A DNA stretch of 39,657 nucleotides from UBA9676 sp036522155 (GCA_036522155.1 DATDGI010000249.1:1-39657), one strand, 5' to 3'; counted from the stretch's first letter, positions 9,314 through 18,315 are shown. Translations and numbers: made by a program. Notes: generated by a model not told the origin, from the letters alone.

Positions 9314-9952
9314 TCAGCCGGAAACCGGCCCGGCCGAGGTACCGTTGCCCGCGTTCCGCGCGGGGGGCGGTGGTGAGGCTGCACCCGATTCCCGCTCCGA
9401 GGCGATCAGCTCGTTCAGCCAGCGGACCTCCCGCTCGACCGACTCCAGGCCGTGCCGGTGAAGTTCGAGCGTGTAGCTGTCGAGCCGCTCCCTGGTCCGG
9501 GTCATCGCCGCCCGGACACCGTCGAGCCGTTCTTCCAGCCGGCTGCGACGGCCCTCCAGAATCCGCAGCCGGATGTCGGCCCGGGTCTGCCCGAAGAACG
9601 CGAAATGCACGCCGAACCCGTCGTCTTCCCAGGCCGCCGGGCCCGATTCGGCCAGCAGGTCCTGCAGCCGCTCCTTGCCGTCGGCGGTCAGCCGGTACAC
9701 GATCTTCGAGCGGCGCCCGGCCCGCGCCCGGCCTGGCCCGGCGGGCCCGGCGGGGCCCGCTGGCTGCTCTTCGGCGATCAGCCCCTGGGTGAGCAGTTCC
9801 TTCAGGCACGGGTACAGCGAGCCGTACCCGAAGGCACGGAACGCCCCGAGCAGCGCGTTGAGACGTTTGCGCAGTTCGTAGCCGTGCATGGGGGTCTCGT
9901 GCAGCAGGCCGAGGACAGCGAGCTCGAGTATCCGGCTGCGATGTCCGGCCAC
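9314..9952 (-). CDS. PadR family transcriptional regulator
   Basis: 212 residues. The first 90 form the PadR winged helix (ILELAVLGLLHETPMHGYELRKRL, then GYGSLYPCLKELLTQGLI). The C-terminal half is the helical dimerisation arm (LEERLDGVRAAMTRTRERLD). A short Gly/Pro/Ala linker interrupts the wing (about residues 64-80), probably a loop extension. The pair PadR-ino1 is conserved in actinobacteria (Rv0047c-Rv0046c), which suggests it controls ino1, itself or a neighbour. A perfect 10-bp palindrome lies 78 bp upstream of its start, between it and the divergent DUF5318 gene, and is the best operator candidate. Confidence 0.9.
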   Translation of the reverse strand: MAGHRSRILELAVLGLLHETPMHGYELRKRLNALLGAFRAFGYGSLYPCLKELLTQGLIAEEQPAGPAGPAGPGRARAGRRSKIVYRLTADGKERLQDLLAESGPAAWEDDGFGVHFAFFGQTRADIRLRILEGRRSRLEERLDGVRAAMTRTRERLDSYTLELHRHGLESVEREVRWLNELIASERESGAASPPPPARNAGNGTSAGPVSG

Positions 9953-10029
9953 GGCCGCCCGTACCTCTCAGCTTGTCCGGCTTGAGTGGGTCTATGATCC
10001 ACGCGTCTTACGAGCCATGTATGGCATAT

Positions 10030-10052
10030 CGATGTATCGGCGCGATACATCG
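10030..10052. promoter_or_regulatory. Perfect palindrome, probable PadR operator
   Basis: Two 10-base arms, CGATGTATCG and CGATACATCG, are separated by GCG and are exactly complementary. It contains the ATGT...ACAT core known from PadR-family operators. Related half-sites flank it (ATGTATGGCATAT at 10017-10029 and ATATGT near 10058-10063). It is in the 243-bp gap between padR (minus) and the DUF5318 gene (plus). It is also unusually AT-rich for this genome. Binding by the adjacent PadR is inferred. Confidence 0.6.
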
Positions 10053-10195
10053 CCAAGATATGTCGTAACCGGGTCATCATGCAAACCCCCGCGTTCATCC
10101 GGCGTTCCCCGCCCGGCCTGCGGGGCCCGACTGTGGCCCGGCCGCGGCCCGGCCGGGTCTCGGCGGCGGGGCGATTGCGTCGTACTCTGTCGGGC

Positions 10196-10597
10196 ATGGG
10201 ACCAAGGCGGTCAGTGATCGATTACGGGCTCGCCCGCCGGGCGACGCTCGCATCGGTGTTCGCTGGTCACACCACTGTCGCCGACGTCTGCGACGCGCAT
10301 CCCTATCTGCTGCGCGCCGCCAAATTTCACGGTGAGGCCACCGAAACCGGCTGCCCCATCTGCCGCAAGGCCAAGCTGACCCACGTCACCTACGTCTACG
10401 GCGACGAGCTCGGGCAGTACGAGGGCCGGGTCAAGCAGCCACCCGAACTGGCGGAGATGGCCACGGAATATGGCGAGTTCCGGGTCTACGTGGTCGAGGT
10501 CTGTCAAAGTTGTGGGTGGAACCACCTCGCGTCGTCATACGTCCTCGGCACAGGCGAGCCACGCAGCCGGCGTGGACGGGCCCGTGTCAGCGAATGA
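10196..10597 (+). CDS. DUF5318 zinc-ribbon-like protein (Rv0049-like)
   Basis: 133 residues from the ATG at 10196 (MGPRRSVIDYGLARRATLAS). Two CxxC pairs, CPICRK and CQSCGWN, about 60 residues apart, suggest one structural zinc site. The segment VADVCDAHPYLLRAAKFHG is typical of the DUF5318 family, which in actinobacteria is found immediately upstream of the class A penicillin-binding protein gene, as here. No enzymatic motif is visible and function is unknown. A longer reading frame from 10079 exists but would start inside the operator region, and its extra residues are Arg/Pro-rich shadow sequence. Confidence 0.8.
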   Translation: MGPRRSVIDYGLARRATLASVFAGHTTVADVCDAHPYLLRAAKFHGEATETGCPICRKAKLTHVTYVYGDELGQYEGRVKQPPELAEMATEYGEFRVYVVEVCQSCGWNHLASSYVLGTGEPRSRRGRARVSE

Positions 10598-10775
10598 CCG
10601 CGGGACTGGTGACTGCGTGCGCACAGCAGCCGGGTCGGTGACCGGCCGGGCGGCGTGGCGCGGGGTCCGGCAGGGTTCGTGGTGCCAGGGCGGTGCGTGG
10701 CACCAGGTACGGTGAACCTCTGTCGTCACCCCCGTCCCCCCGCCCGCGACTGCCTCACCCAACCAGCGAGGACGC

Positions 10776-13700
10776 TTGAGCAACGAAGAGTTCCCCAGTC
10801 CTTACCGGCCAGACCGGGACCGGGATGGCAGCCGCAGGGCCGCCTCCCGGGACTACCGCGACTGGCTGCCCGGCCGTTCTGGCCGCGAGGCGGACGGTAA
10901 TGGATCTGGCGGCAACGGCGGCCACCGTGACGGAGGCGGCCGCGCCGACCGGGGCTCACGTTCCGGCTGGGGAGCGAACGGTTCCCGGGACAACCAGCCC
11001 GATGACTACCAGCCGCGTGGTTACCGGCCCAGCGGCCCCGACGGCAACGGCGACGGCGGGCCGCGGCGCCCATGGAGCCGGTCAGGCCAGGCCGGGCGGT
11101 CGTCACGGGGCCAGAGCGGGCAGGCCGAGAGCCGTTTCTGGAACCGGCCCGAGGGGTCGGGTTCCCGGCGCACGCCGTGGGACCGCAGGAACGGCGGGGA
11201 TCCCGGTGCCGCTGGTGTCCGGGGGACCTCGGCTTCCCGTGAGCGGTACGCCGCCGCCCGTGAGCGCTACGCGGCCCGGGTCGGCGGTACCGGCACCGTT
11301 ACCGGTCCCGGCCGCAACGGGACCGGCTATCCCGGCACCGGCAATGGCGGTCCCGGCCACAACGGGCACGGGCCCGGCGGCAACGGTTACCACGGCAACG
11401 GCTCCGGCGGGAACGGGCCTGACGGGGACGGCTATGACGGCCCGGGGTATGGGGGTCCCGGCTCCGGCGGACCCGGTTCCGGCCGGGCCGGCACCGGGTA
11501 CCTGACGCGCCGCCGCCCGACTGGCCAGTTCGCTCCCGACCACCGCCGGGTTCCGGGCCGGACCGGCGACGGCGGCGGCCGAAGCGACCGCCGGCCCCGC
11601 CGCAAGGGCGACTGGTGGCGCCACTGGACCTGGCGGAAGGCGCTCACGTTGGCCGCGGCCCTGTGCGGGCTACTGGCCATGGCCGCGGCCCTGGGCGTCA
11701 TGTACATCTACTCCAAGACACCGATCCCGCAGCCGCAGCAGGCGGCGTTCCAGGCGGCGTCCAGCGTCTACTTCAGCGACGGCAAGACCCAGATCGGCCA
11801 GTTCGGCACCTACGACCGGCAAGTGCTGACCTACAACCAGATCCCGGTGAAGCTGCGCGACGCGGTGGTCGCGGCGGAGGACAAGAACTTCTGGCACGAG
11901 GGCGGCATCTCACCCACCGGCATCCTCCGGGCTGCCTACTACGACCTGACCAGCTCCAGCGGCAGCCTGCAAGGTGCCTCCACCATCACCCAGCAGCTGG
12001 TCAGGAACTTCTACGACAACATCGGCACCTCCCAGACGATCTCGCGCAAGATCAAGGAGATCTTCGTCGCGCAGAAGCTGGCCGCGTCGAAGTCGAAGGA
12101 GTGGATCCTCCAGCAGTACCTCAACACCGTCTACTTCGGTGCCGGGGCCTACGGGGTCGGCGCGGCCGCCCAGGTGTACTTCGGGCTGTCCCCCTCCCAG
12201 CTCAACCAGATCACGTACAGCCAGGCGGCGATGATCGCCTCCATGATCCAGAGCCCGAGCTACTACAGCCCCGACCCGAAGGACGGCACCGCCTACACCA
12301 GCCTGGTCTACCGGTGGAAGTACGTGCTCGGTGCCATGGCCAAAATGGGCACGATCTCCCCGCAGGCCGAGCACCAGGCCCTGGCCGCCGGATTCCCCAA
12401 GGTGGTCCAGGGGGTCAACAACTCCTGGGGCGGCTACCGCGGCTTCATCATGCAGGCGGTGCTCAACGAACTGCAGACCACCTACCACTACTCCAAGCAG
12501 CAGATCTTCAACGGCGGGCTGCGCATCACCACCACGTTCAACAAGCGACTCATGGACAACCTCTACGCCACGGTGGCCGCCAACCGGCTGCTCATGCGGA
12601 AGGGCACCCCGCCCACCCCGCCCTACCAGACGCAGGTGCCGTGCGGGGCCGCGGGCTGCCTGCCGAGCTACGTGCACATCGGGGCCGTGCTCGAGCAGCC
12701 GGGCACCGGCGCCATCCTGGCCATGTACAGCGGGAAGAACTACAACAAGACCCAGTACGACGACGCGCTGGACTCCCGCAACCAGGTGGGCTCCTCGTTC
12801 AAGCCGTACGTGCTCGCCACCGCGGTCAAAATGGGCATGAACGTCCAGACCAGCAGGCTCAACGGGTTCTCGCCGCTGTGGATCCCCCCGGACAGCTCGC
12901 CCACCGTTTACGCCAGCACCAAGACCTCTACCGCCACCAGCTGGTTCGAGGTCCACAACGACGAGGTGACCAACCCCAACCGCCCGGTCAGCGTGGTCGA
13001 GGCGACCGCGCTGTCGCTCAATACCGCCTACGCCGACCTGTGGCACCGGGTGGCGGTGAACCAGGCGACAGGCGCGCACAACGTCACCAACATGGCGCAG
13101 GCGTTCGGGGTGGACACCCGGGCCAGCGGGATGGTGGGGGGGAACAACCCGATGCAGGACGAGGCGGGCATCGCGCTCGGCCAGGGGTCGCTCACCGTCG
13201 AGGAGCAGACCACCATGATGGCCACGCTGGCGGCCGGCGGCGAGTACGTGACCCCGCACGTGATCAAGAAGATCACCGTCGGCAATCAGGTCATCCGGGC
13301 CAAGGTCATCCGCCGCGAGGTGCTCACCCCCGAGCAGGCGGCCGAGGTGGACTACGCCCTGTCCTTCGACATGAGCTCGCTGGGCACGGCCAACGGGCTT
13401 GGCCTGACCAACGGCCAGACGGTCATCGCCAAGACCGGCACCACCAACCTGGGGCAGTCGGCGTTCTTCCTCGGCGCCACCCAGCGGTACGCCATGGCGG
13501 TCGGCATGTTCGTCAGCAAACCGTTCTGCAGCCTCCCCGTATCCGAGCAGTACCTGTGCACGTCCACCTCCGCCCTGGCGTTCACCCCGCCCCCGGGCCT
13601 GCAGACGCTCTACGGCGTCGGCGGCCTGCCCGGTTACGGCGGCGGGTGGCCGACGGTCATCTGGCACGACTACTTCATGAAGGAGTTCAACTCGCTGCCG

Positions 13701-14045
13701 GCCCAGGCCTGGCCGACCCCGAACCCCGGCTACGGGAGCATGTGGAACCTGGTCGGGCCGAACGAGATGCCCAAGCCGCACCACGACCACGGTGGCGGCG
13801 GCCAGTGCCACCACCAGGGGCGCCGGTGCCAGGGTGGAGGCGGTGGCGGTGGCGGTGGTGGCCACCACAGTGGCACGCTGCCCAGCCCGCCGCCGACCCC
13901 GACGGCTACTGCCACGGCCCGCACCACGGCCTCCGTTGGTGGCGTGGCCGTCGGCGGGATCATGGCCACTGGCGTTATGGTGGCCCTGGCACCCACCCGC
14001 CTCCGCCGCCGGCCAGCACGGCGGAGGAAGGGCCCGGCCGGGTAA
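10776..14045 (+). CDS. Bifunctional class A penicillin-binding protein
   Basis: 1089 residues, starting with TTG (MSNEEFPSPYRPDRD) after GCGAGGAC. It polymerises glycan strands from lipid II and cross-links peptides outside the membrane. A Gly/Asn/Arg-rich cytoplasmic tail of about 285 residues precedes one membrane helix (about 289-312). The GT51 domain has the catalytic Glu in AAEDKNFWHEGG (about 368), then GASTITQQLVRN. The transpeptidase has SSFK (Ser about 673), SLN (about 747) and KTGTTN (about 886). The C-terminus is unusual: a His/Gly-rich run (HHDHGGGG and a ten-Gly run), a Thr/Pro linker, then a second hydrophobic segment with an arginine-rich end. Position matches ponA1 of M. tuberculosis. 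It lies between the DUF5318 and GT87 genes on the same strand. Confidence 0.93.
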   Translation: MSNEEFPSPYRPDRDRDGSRRAASRDYRDWLPGRSGREADGNGSGGNGGHRDGGGRADRGSRSGWGANGSRDNQPDDYQPRGYRPSGPDGNGDGGPRRPWSRSGQAGRSSRGQSGQAESRFWNRPEGSGSRRTPWDRRNGGDPGAAGVRGTSASRERYAAARERYAARVGGTGTVTGPGRNGTGYPGTGNGGPGHNGHGPGGNGYHGNGSGGNGPDGDGYDGPGYGGPGSGGPGSGRAGTGYLTRRRPTGQFAPDHRRVPGRTGDGGGRSDRRPRRKGDWWRHWTWRKALTLAAALCGLLAMAAALGVMYIYSKTPIPQPQQAAFQAASSVYFSDGKTQIGQFGTYDRQVLTYNQIPVKLRDAVVAAEDKNFWHEGGISPTGILRAAYYDLTSSSGSLQGASTITQQLVRNFYDNIGTSQTISRKIKEIFVAQKLAASKSKEWILQQYLNTVYFGAGAYGVGAAAQVYFGLSPSQLNQITYSQAAMIASMIQSPSYYSPDPKDGTAYTSLVYRWKYVLGAMAKMGTISPQAEHQALAAGFPKVVQGVNNSWGGYRGFIMQAVLNELQTTYHYSKQQIFNGGLRITTTFNKRLMDNLYATVAANRLLMRKGTPPTPPYQTQVPCGAAGCLPSYVHIGAVLEQPGTGAILAMYSGKNYNKTQYDDALDSRNQVGSSFKPYVLATAVKMGMNVQTSRLNGFSPLWIPPDSSPTVYASTKTSTATSWFEVHNDEVTNPNRPVSVVEATALSLNTAYADLWHRVAVNQATGAHNVTNMAQAFGVDTRASGMVGGNNPMQDEAGIALGQGSLTVEEQTTMMATLAAGGEYVTPHVIKKITVGNQVIRAKVIRREVLTPEQAAEVDYALSFDMSSLGTANGLGLTNGQTVIAKTGTTNLGQSAFFLGATQRYAMAVGMFVSKPFCSLPVSEQYLCTSTSALAFTPPPGLQTLYGVGGLPGYGGGWPTVIWHDYFMKEFNSLPAQAWPTPNPGYGSMWNLVGPNEMPKPHHDHGGGGQCHHQGRRCQGGGGGGGGGGHHSGTLPSPPPTPTATATARTTASVGGVAVGGIMATGVMVALAPTRLRRRPARRRKGPAG

Positions 14046-14055
14046 CTTCTGCTTT

Positions 14056-14078
14056 CCGGCCGCACGACTGGCGGCCGG
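14056..14078 (+). terminator. GC-rich hairpin after the PBP gene
   Basis: An 8-bp perfect stem (CCGGCCGC and GCGGCCGG) with a 7-base loop starts 11 bases after the PBP stop. There is no T-run after it, so it is at best a weak or factor-assisted terminator, which is common in high-GC actinobacteria. Confidence 0.35.
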
Positions 14079-14212
14079 GCGGATTCACCCGTCCGCGGGG
14101 ACTAGCATGACGGGGCGTCCGGTGCCCCGTTGCTCCCACCGGGTATCCGGATGCGGCCGCGCCGCGCACGGCCCTGGTAACGATGGCAGGATCGTCCGGG
14201 ACAAGGCGGCCG

Positions 14213-15643
14213 ATGACGGAGCGTGAGACCACGCCGCAGACGGAGCTGACCGGCACCGGCCCGGGGCCGCAGCCGGCCGGTGCGGGCCCGGCCGCCCGGC
14301 GCGGCCGGCTCGCGCTGCTGGCCGGATCCACGACCGCTCTGGTCACCGCCAGCCTGCTCGGCAGCCTGCTCGGGTTCGCTGACAAGGCCGCCTGCCGCAG
14401 CGGCGACTGGAACATCTACCTCCGGCAGTTCCAGGCCCACTGCTATACCGACATCTATCCGCTGTATTTCGGCGAGGGCCTGTCCGCCGGGAAGGTTCCT
14501 TACTTCGGGCACTCGGTGGAATACCCGGTGCTGATCGGCGGGGTGATGCAGGCCGCCGCCTGGCTGGTCCAGCCGATCAGCGACCCCTCTCTGCGCGGCC
14601 GGGAGTTCTTCGACGTCACGGTCGTGCTGCTGGCCCTGTTCGCGGTGGCCGGCACGCTCGCGACCGCTTACCTGGCCGGCCCGGCCCGGCGGTGGACCGC
14701 GTTGCTCGTCGCCCTGTCGCCAGCGCTGATCCTGGCCTCGTTCATCAACTGGGACCTGATCGCGATGAGCCTGGTGGCGCTGGGCATGGCGGCCTGGGCC
14801 GCGCGCCGCCTGGTGCCGGCCGGGGTGCTGCTGGGGCTGGCCGTCGCTACCAAGTTCTACCCGATCATCTTCTTCGGCCCGCTGCTGCTGCTGTGCCTGC
14901 GGGCGGGCCGGATGCGCGCCTTCACCGTCACCACGGCCGCCGCCGTGGTGACCTGGCTGGCCGTGAACCTGCCGGTGGCGATCGCCGCGCCGGTCGGCTG
15001 GTCCCGCTTCTACCGGATGAGTGCCAGCCGGGCCGCCGACTGGGGGTCCATCTGGTACTTCTTCCAGACCGAGCACTGGCCGCTGCTGGGTGGCCTGTCC
15101 ATCGATGCGCTGAACAAGCTGTCCCTGGCGGTGTTCGCGGTGGGGTGCCTGCTGGCCGGGGTGCTCATCCTCGCCGCTCCTCGCCGTCCGCGGCTGCCCC
15201 AGGTCTTCCTGCTGGTGCTCGCTCTCTTCCTGCTCGGCAACAAGGTGTGGTCGCCGCAATACGTGATCTGGCTGGTGCCGCTCGTGGTGCTGGCCCGGCC
15301 GCGGCTGCCGGCCTACCTGCTCTGGCAGGCAGCGGAGGTGGGGTATTTCCTGGCCATCTGGTCGTACCTGGTCACCCTGCTGGCGATCAACCCGGTGCCG
15401 GCCGACGGTGGCATCGGCAACGGGCTCTACTTCACGGCCCTGCTGGCCCGGTTCCTCACGGTGACGCTGCTGTGCGTGCTGGTGGTGGTGGACATCCTGC
15501 GCCCGGCCCGGGATGTGGTGCGGGCCGCCGGGGAGGACGACCCGGCCGGCGGGGTGCTGTCCGGCGCGCCGGACCGGCTCGTGCTGCGGCTGCGGCCACG
15601 GCCGGCCTTCCGGCGGCTGGCTGGCGCGGGCGAATCCGGCTAG
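14213..15643 (+). CDS. GT87-type polytopic glycosyltransferase (Rv0051-like)
   Basis: 476 residues from the ATG at 14213, which has AAGGCGG upstream; an ATG at 14183 is in frame but lacks a ribosome site. About 10-12 hydrophobic helices are visible. The first extracytoplasmic loop contains DIYPLYFGEGLSAGKVPYF and HSVEYPVLIGG, with acidic residues in the place where GT-C fold enzymes bind the polyprenyl-phosphate sugar donor. VATKFYPIIFFGPLLLL and NKVWSPQYVIWLVPL are hallmark stretches of the GT87 mannosyltransferase-like family. It likely transfers a sugar from a polyprenyl-phosphate donor to an envelope glycan. Exact acceptor is unknown. It follows the PBP gene, as Rv0051 follows ponA1. Confidence 0.82.
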   Translation: MTERETTPQTELTGTGPGPQPAGAGPAARRGRLALLAGSTTALVTASLLGSLLGFADKAACRSGDWNIYLRQFQAHCYTDIYPLYFGEGLSAGKVPYFGHSVEYPVLIGGVMQAAAWLVQPISDPSLRGREFFDVTVVLLALFAVAGTLATAYLAGPARRWTALLVALSPALILASFINWDLIAMSLVALGMAAWAARRLVPAGVLLGLAVATKFYPIIFFGPLLLLCLRAGRMRAFTVTTAAAVVTWLAVNLPVAIAAPVGWSRFYRMSASRAADWGSIWYFFQTEHWPLLGGLSIDALNKLSLAVFAVGCLLAGVLILAAPRRPRLPQVFLLVLALFLLGNKVWSPQYVIWLVPLVVLARPRLPAYLLWQAAEVGYFLAIWSYLVTLLAINPVPADGGIGNGLYFTALLARFLTVTLLCVLVVVDILRPARDVVRAAGEDDPAGGVLSGAPDRLVLRLRPRPAFRRLAGAGESG

Positions 15644-15741
15644 CCGGCTGGGCCGGCCGGGAGCTGGTCGGCCCGGGGCTGGGTGGGGCCGGGTCGCGCA
15701 CCGGCATCCGGATGTCGCAGGCCGCCGATAGGCTCGGCTTC

Positions 15742-16551
15742 ATGGTCCGGATCGGTGCGCACGACCGCGAGGGTGACCCACTGGCGGTCGCCGTGGCGAC
15801 CGGCGCTGAGGTGGTCCAGTTTTTCCTGGGTGACCCGCAGGGCTGGGATTCGCCCACGTTTCCCGGCGGGGACCCGGCAGCGTTGCGCGAGGCACTCGCC
15901 GCGGCGGGGCTGGACGTGTACATCCACGCGCCGTACGGCATCAACGTCGCGAGCGCGAACAACCGGATCCGGATTCCCAGCCGCAAGCTGCTGGCCCAGC
16001 AGCTGGAAGCGGCCGCGGCGGTCGGCGCCAAGGGCCTCATCGTGCACGGTGGGCACGTCACCGGTGGGGTCGCCGACGAGGTCGGCTACGACAACTGGCG
16101 CAAGGCGATGGAGCGGATCGACCGGCCCATCCCCCTGCTGATCGAGAACACGGCTGGCGGTGACCACGCCATGGCCCGCGGCCTCGACGCCATCGCCCGG
16201 CTCTGGGACGTGGTCGGTGACCTCGGCGGCGCCCCGGCGGACGGCGGGAAAGCCACCGGCGAGATCGGCTTCTGCCTGGACACCTGTCACGCGTTCGCGG
16301 GCGGGGACGACCTGGCCGGGATCGTGGACCGGGTGAAGGCCATCACCGGCCGGATCGACCTGGTGCACTGCAACAACTCACGCGACGAGTTCGGCTCTGG
16401 CCGGGACCGGCACGCCACGATCGAGACCGGCCAGATCGACCCGGCCCAGTTGCTGGACGTGGTCCGCGCCGCCGGAGCGCCGGTGATCAGTGAGACACCC
16501 GACCCGGGCGCGGACATCCGCTGGCTGCACCAGCACCTCGGCGGCGGCTGA
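15742..16551 (+). CDS. Endonuclease IV-like TIM-barrel protein
   Basis: 269 residues starting MVRIGAHDREGDPLAVAV; this start matches the family, although an in-frame ATG at 15712 would add ten residues. The metal-binding residues of the endonuclease IV/xylose isomerase-like TIM barrel can be followed in order: IHAPYG, VHGGH, IENTAGG, CLDTCHAF, HCNNSRDEFGSGRDRH and SETP. These provide the His, Glu and Asp ligands for a tri-zinc site. The expected reaction is cleavage of DNA at abasic sites, so it would act in base-excision repair. Length is slightly below the 280-285 residues of E. coli Nfo. It is 98 bp after the GT87 gene and may be co-transcribed. Confidence 0.8.
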   Translation: MVRIGAHDREGDPLAVAVATGAEVVQFFLGDPQGWDSPTFPGGDPAALREALAAAGLDVYIHAPYGINVASANNRIRIPSRKLLAQQLEAAAAVGAKGLIVHGGHVTGGVADEVGYDNWRKAMERIDRPIPLLIENTAGGDHAMARGLDAIARLWDVVGDLGGAPADGGKATGEIGFCLDTCHAFAGGDDLAGIVDRVKAITGRIDLVHCNNSRDEFGSGRDRHATIETGQIDPAQLLDVVRAAGAPVISETPDPGADIRWLHQHLGGG

Positions 16552-16662
16552 CGGCTCCCGTTGGGCTTGCTTCTGGCCGTGCGGTTTGGGCTGTGCCCGC
16601 GTCCCGCCGCGCCCGGTGACGCCCGCACGGGACTCCCGCCGCGGGACCGGTTGCGGCTGTGG

Positions 16663-16962
16663 CTAGAAGCCGCCGTGCCCCAAGCCGAGCGCGAACCCGA
16701 CGAAGGCGGCGACCAGGCCGGTCACGATGATCATCCGCTGGGCCCGGGTGGCCGAGATCATCTGCGCGTACAGGCCGATCACCAGGGCGGCCAGCCCGAT
16801 CGCAGACGCCAGCACATGCTGGCGCACGATGAAGCCGAGCGCGAACGCGACGATCCCGGCGACCAGCGTGAAGACGGCCAGGCTGTTCTCCAGCGGGTGC
16901 TGCTTGCCGTCGGTATTGAGCGTCACATGCGGAAGAGTCCGCGCCCTGGTGGCCTGCGGCAT
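16663..16962 (-). CDS. Small membrane protein of unknown function
   Basis: About 99 residues from the ATG at 16962 (MPQATRARTLPHVTLNTDGKQHP). An upstream in-frame ATG at 17040 would add 26 less typical residues. Three hydrophobic segments are visible: AVFTLVAGIVAFALGFIV, VLASAIGLAALVIGLYAQM and MIIVTGLVAAFVGFALGLG. No known domain motif. It is convergent with the endonuclease IV-like gene and divergent from the rpsF operon, so its promoter shares the gap with rpsF. I do not recognise a function. Confidence 0.65.
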   Translation of the reverse strand: MPQATRARTLPHVTLNTDGKQHPLENSLAVFTLVAGIVAFALGFIVRQHVLASAIGLAALVIGLYAQMISATRAQRMIIVTGLVAAFVGFALGLGHGGF

Positions 16963-17127
16963 GACCGCCACCCCTTCGTCCATCCCGCGACGGGTCACCC
17001 CGAGTGTGCCCGCAGGGGCCGGGCCGGAATCCTTCGCCAATTCTGTCAGTGGGGTGCTGGTAAGCTGACTCGGCTGCGCAGCCCCCGGCTGACGGGTCTG
17101 CCCCCAGGCCCTGGCGCAGCTCCTCCT

Positions 17128-17146
17128 GTCACGGAGAGACCGTGAC
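17128..17146 (+). promoter_or_regulatory. Perfect hairpin in the rpsF leader
   Basis: Arms GTCACGG and CCGTGAC with loop AGAGA lie 31 bases before the rpsF start. In other bacteria rpsF leaders carry structures bound by the S6:S18 complex for autoregulation. I did not recognise the known consensus with certainty, so the assignment is tentative. Confidence 0.3.
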
Positions 17147-17177
17147 CGCGTCAGTCCAGAGGAGGCAGGTTCCGCTC

Positions 17178-17468
17178 ATGCGCCGTTACGAAATGATGAT
17201 CATCCTCGACCCGAACCTTGAGGAAGGCACTGTCCAGCCGTCGCTGGAGCAGTTCCTCACAGTGATCAAGGACGGGGGCGGAAGCGTAGACAAGGTCGAC
17301 GTCTGGGGCCGCAGGCGCCTGGCCTACGACATCGACAAGAAGTCCGAAGGCATTTATGCCGTCATCGACATGCTCGCCGAACCGGACACCGTGCGGGAAC
17401 TCGACCGCCAGCTCAGCCTGAACGAGGCGGTCCTGCGGACCAAGGTCCTGCGCCCCGAACACCACTGA
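17178..17468 (+). CDS. rpsF: Ribosomal protein bS6
   Basis: 96 residues beginning MRRYEMMIILDPNLEEG, the normal S6 start. The in-frame ATG-less extension to 17142 (GTG) is not family-like. GGAGG precedes the ATG by 12 bases. It binds S18 and 16S rRNA on the platform of the small subunit. RRRLAYDIDKKSEGIYAVID is the characteristic central strand and loop. First gene of a plus-strand operon rpsF-ssb-rpsR-rplI with short gaps (55, 54 and 15 bp). Confidence 0.95.
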   Translation: MRRYEMMIILDPNLEEGTVQPSLEQFLTVIKDGGGSVDKVDVWGRRRLAYDIDKKSEGIYAVIDMLAEPDTVRELDRQLSLNEAVLRTKVLRPEHH

Positions 17469-17523
17469 GCCGCGGCACGGCCGTGCCAGACCGACCGACA
17501 TCCCCTGGAGGCGGGAGCATCCG

Positions 17524-18009
17524 ATGGCAGCAGGCGACACCCAGATCACGGTCATTGGCAACCTGACCCGTGATCCTGAACTCCGCTATACCCCGACCGG
17601 TCAGGCGGTGGCGAGTTTCGCCGTCGCCTCCACCCCCCGGTTCCTGGACAAGAACACCAACGAGTGGAAAGACGGCGACAGCCTCTTCCTGAACTGCAGC
17701 GTCTGGCGGCAGGCGGCGGAGAACGTCGCCGAGACCCTGCAGCGGGGGATGCGGGTGATCGTCAGCGGGCGGCTCAAGCAGCGGTCCTACGAGACCAAGG
17801 AAGGCGAGAAGCGGACGGTCATCGAGGTCGAGGTGGACGAGGTCGGCCCGTCCTTGCGCTACGCCTCGGCCAAAGTCACCAAGTCCAACCGGGCGGGCGG
17901 TGGCGGCTTCAGCGGCGGATCCGGCGGCGGCTCAGGCCGCCCGGCGGAGGACCCATGGGCCGCGGACGGCGGCGGGCTCGCCGATACCTCGGACGAGCCA
18001 CCGTTCTGA
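17524..18009 (+). CDS. ssb: Single-stranded DNA-binding protein
   Basis: 161 residues. N-terminal OB fold (about 1-115: ITVIGNLTRDPELRYTPTG, then FLNCSVWRQAAENVAETLQRG and RVIVSGRLKQRSYETKEGEK). A Gly/Ser-rich linker follows and the acidic tip DEPPF, the docking peptide for replication and repair partners. GGAGG stands 12 bases before the ATG. It coats single-stranded DNA during replication, and lies between rpsF and rpsR as in most actinobacteria. Confidence 0.97.
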   Translation: MAAGDTQITVIGNLTRDPELRYTPTGQAVASFAVASTPRFLDKNTNEWKDGDSLFLNCSVWRQAAENVAETLQRGMRVIVSGRLKQRSYETKEGEKRTVIEVEVDEVGPSLRYASAKVTKSNRAGGGGFSGGSGGGSGRPAEDPWAADGGGLADTSDEPPF

Positions 18010-18063
18010 TCCCCCACCCACCACCATCCCCGCGCGAGCGGGGCTCTCTCAAGGAGCACCACG

Positions 18064-18300
18064 ATGGCGAAAGCACCTATTCGCAAGCCAAGAAAGAAAG
18101 TCTGCCTGTTCTGCCAGGAGAAGATCGCCTACGTCGACTACAAGGACACCGGCCTGCTCCGGAAGTTCATCTCCGACCGCGGCAAGATCCGGGCGCGGCG
18201 GGTCACGGGCAACTGCACCCAGCACCAGCGCGACGTCGCCACGGCCATCAAGAACGCCCGTGAGATGGCGATGCTGCCCTACACCAGCACCCCCCGCTAG
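18064..18300 (+). CDS. rpsR: Ribosomal protein bS18
   Basis: 78 residues, MAKAPIRKPRKKVCLFC. The CLFC pair and the later NCTQHQRD give a four-ligand Cys/His set, so this is the zinc-binding (C+) form of S18. YVDYKDTGLLRKFISDRGKI and ARRVTG are the family core that binds 16S rRNA with S6. AAGGAG precedes the ATG. Third gene of the rpsF operon. Confidence 0.96.
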   Translation: MAKAPIRKPRKKVCLFCQEKIAYVDYKDTGLLRKFISDRGKIRARRVTGNCTQHQRDVATAIKNAREMAMLPYTSTPR

Positions 18301-18315
18301 GCGCCGGAGGACGAC

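Noticed and set aside
11910..13868. 652-codon minus-strand frame opposite the PBP
   Set aside because: It is antisense to an unmistakable PBP; Val/Gly/Arg/His-rich composition is that of a shadow frame in high-GC DNA.
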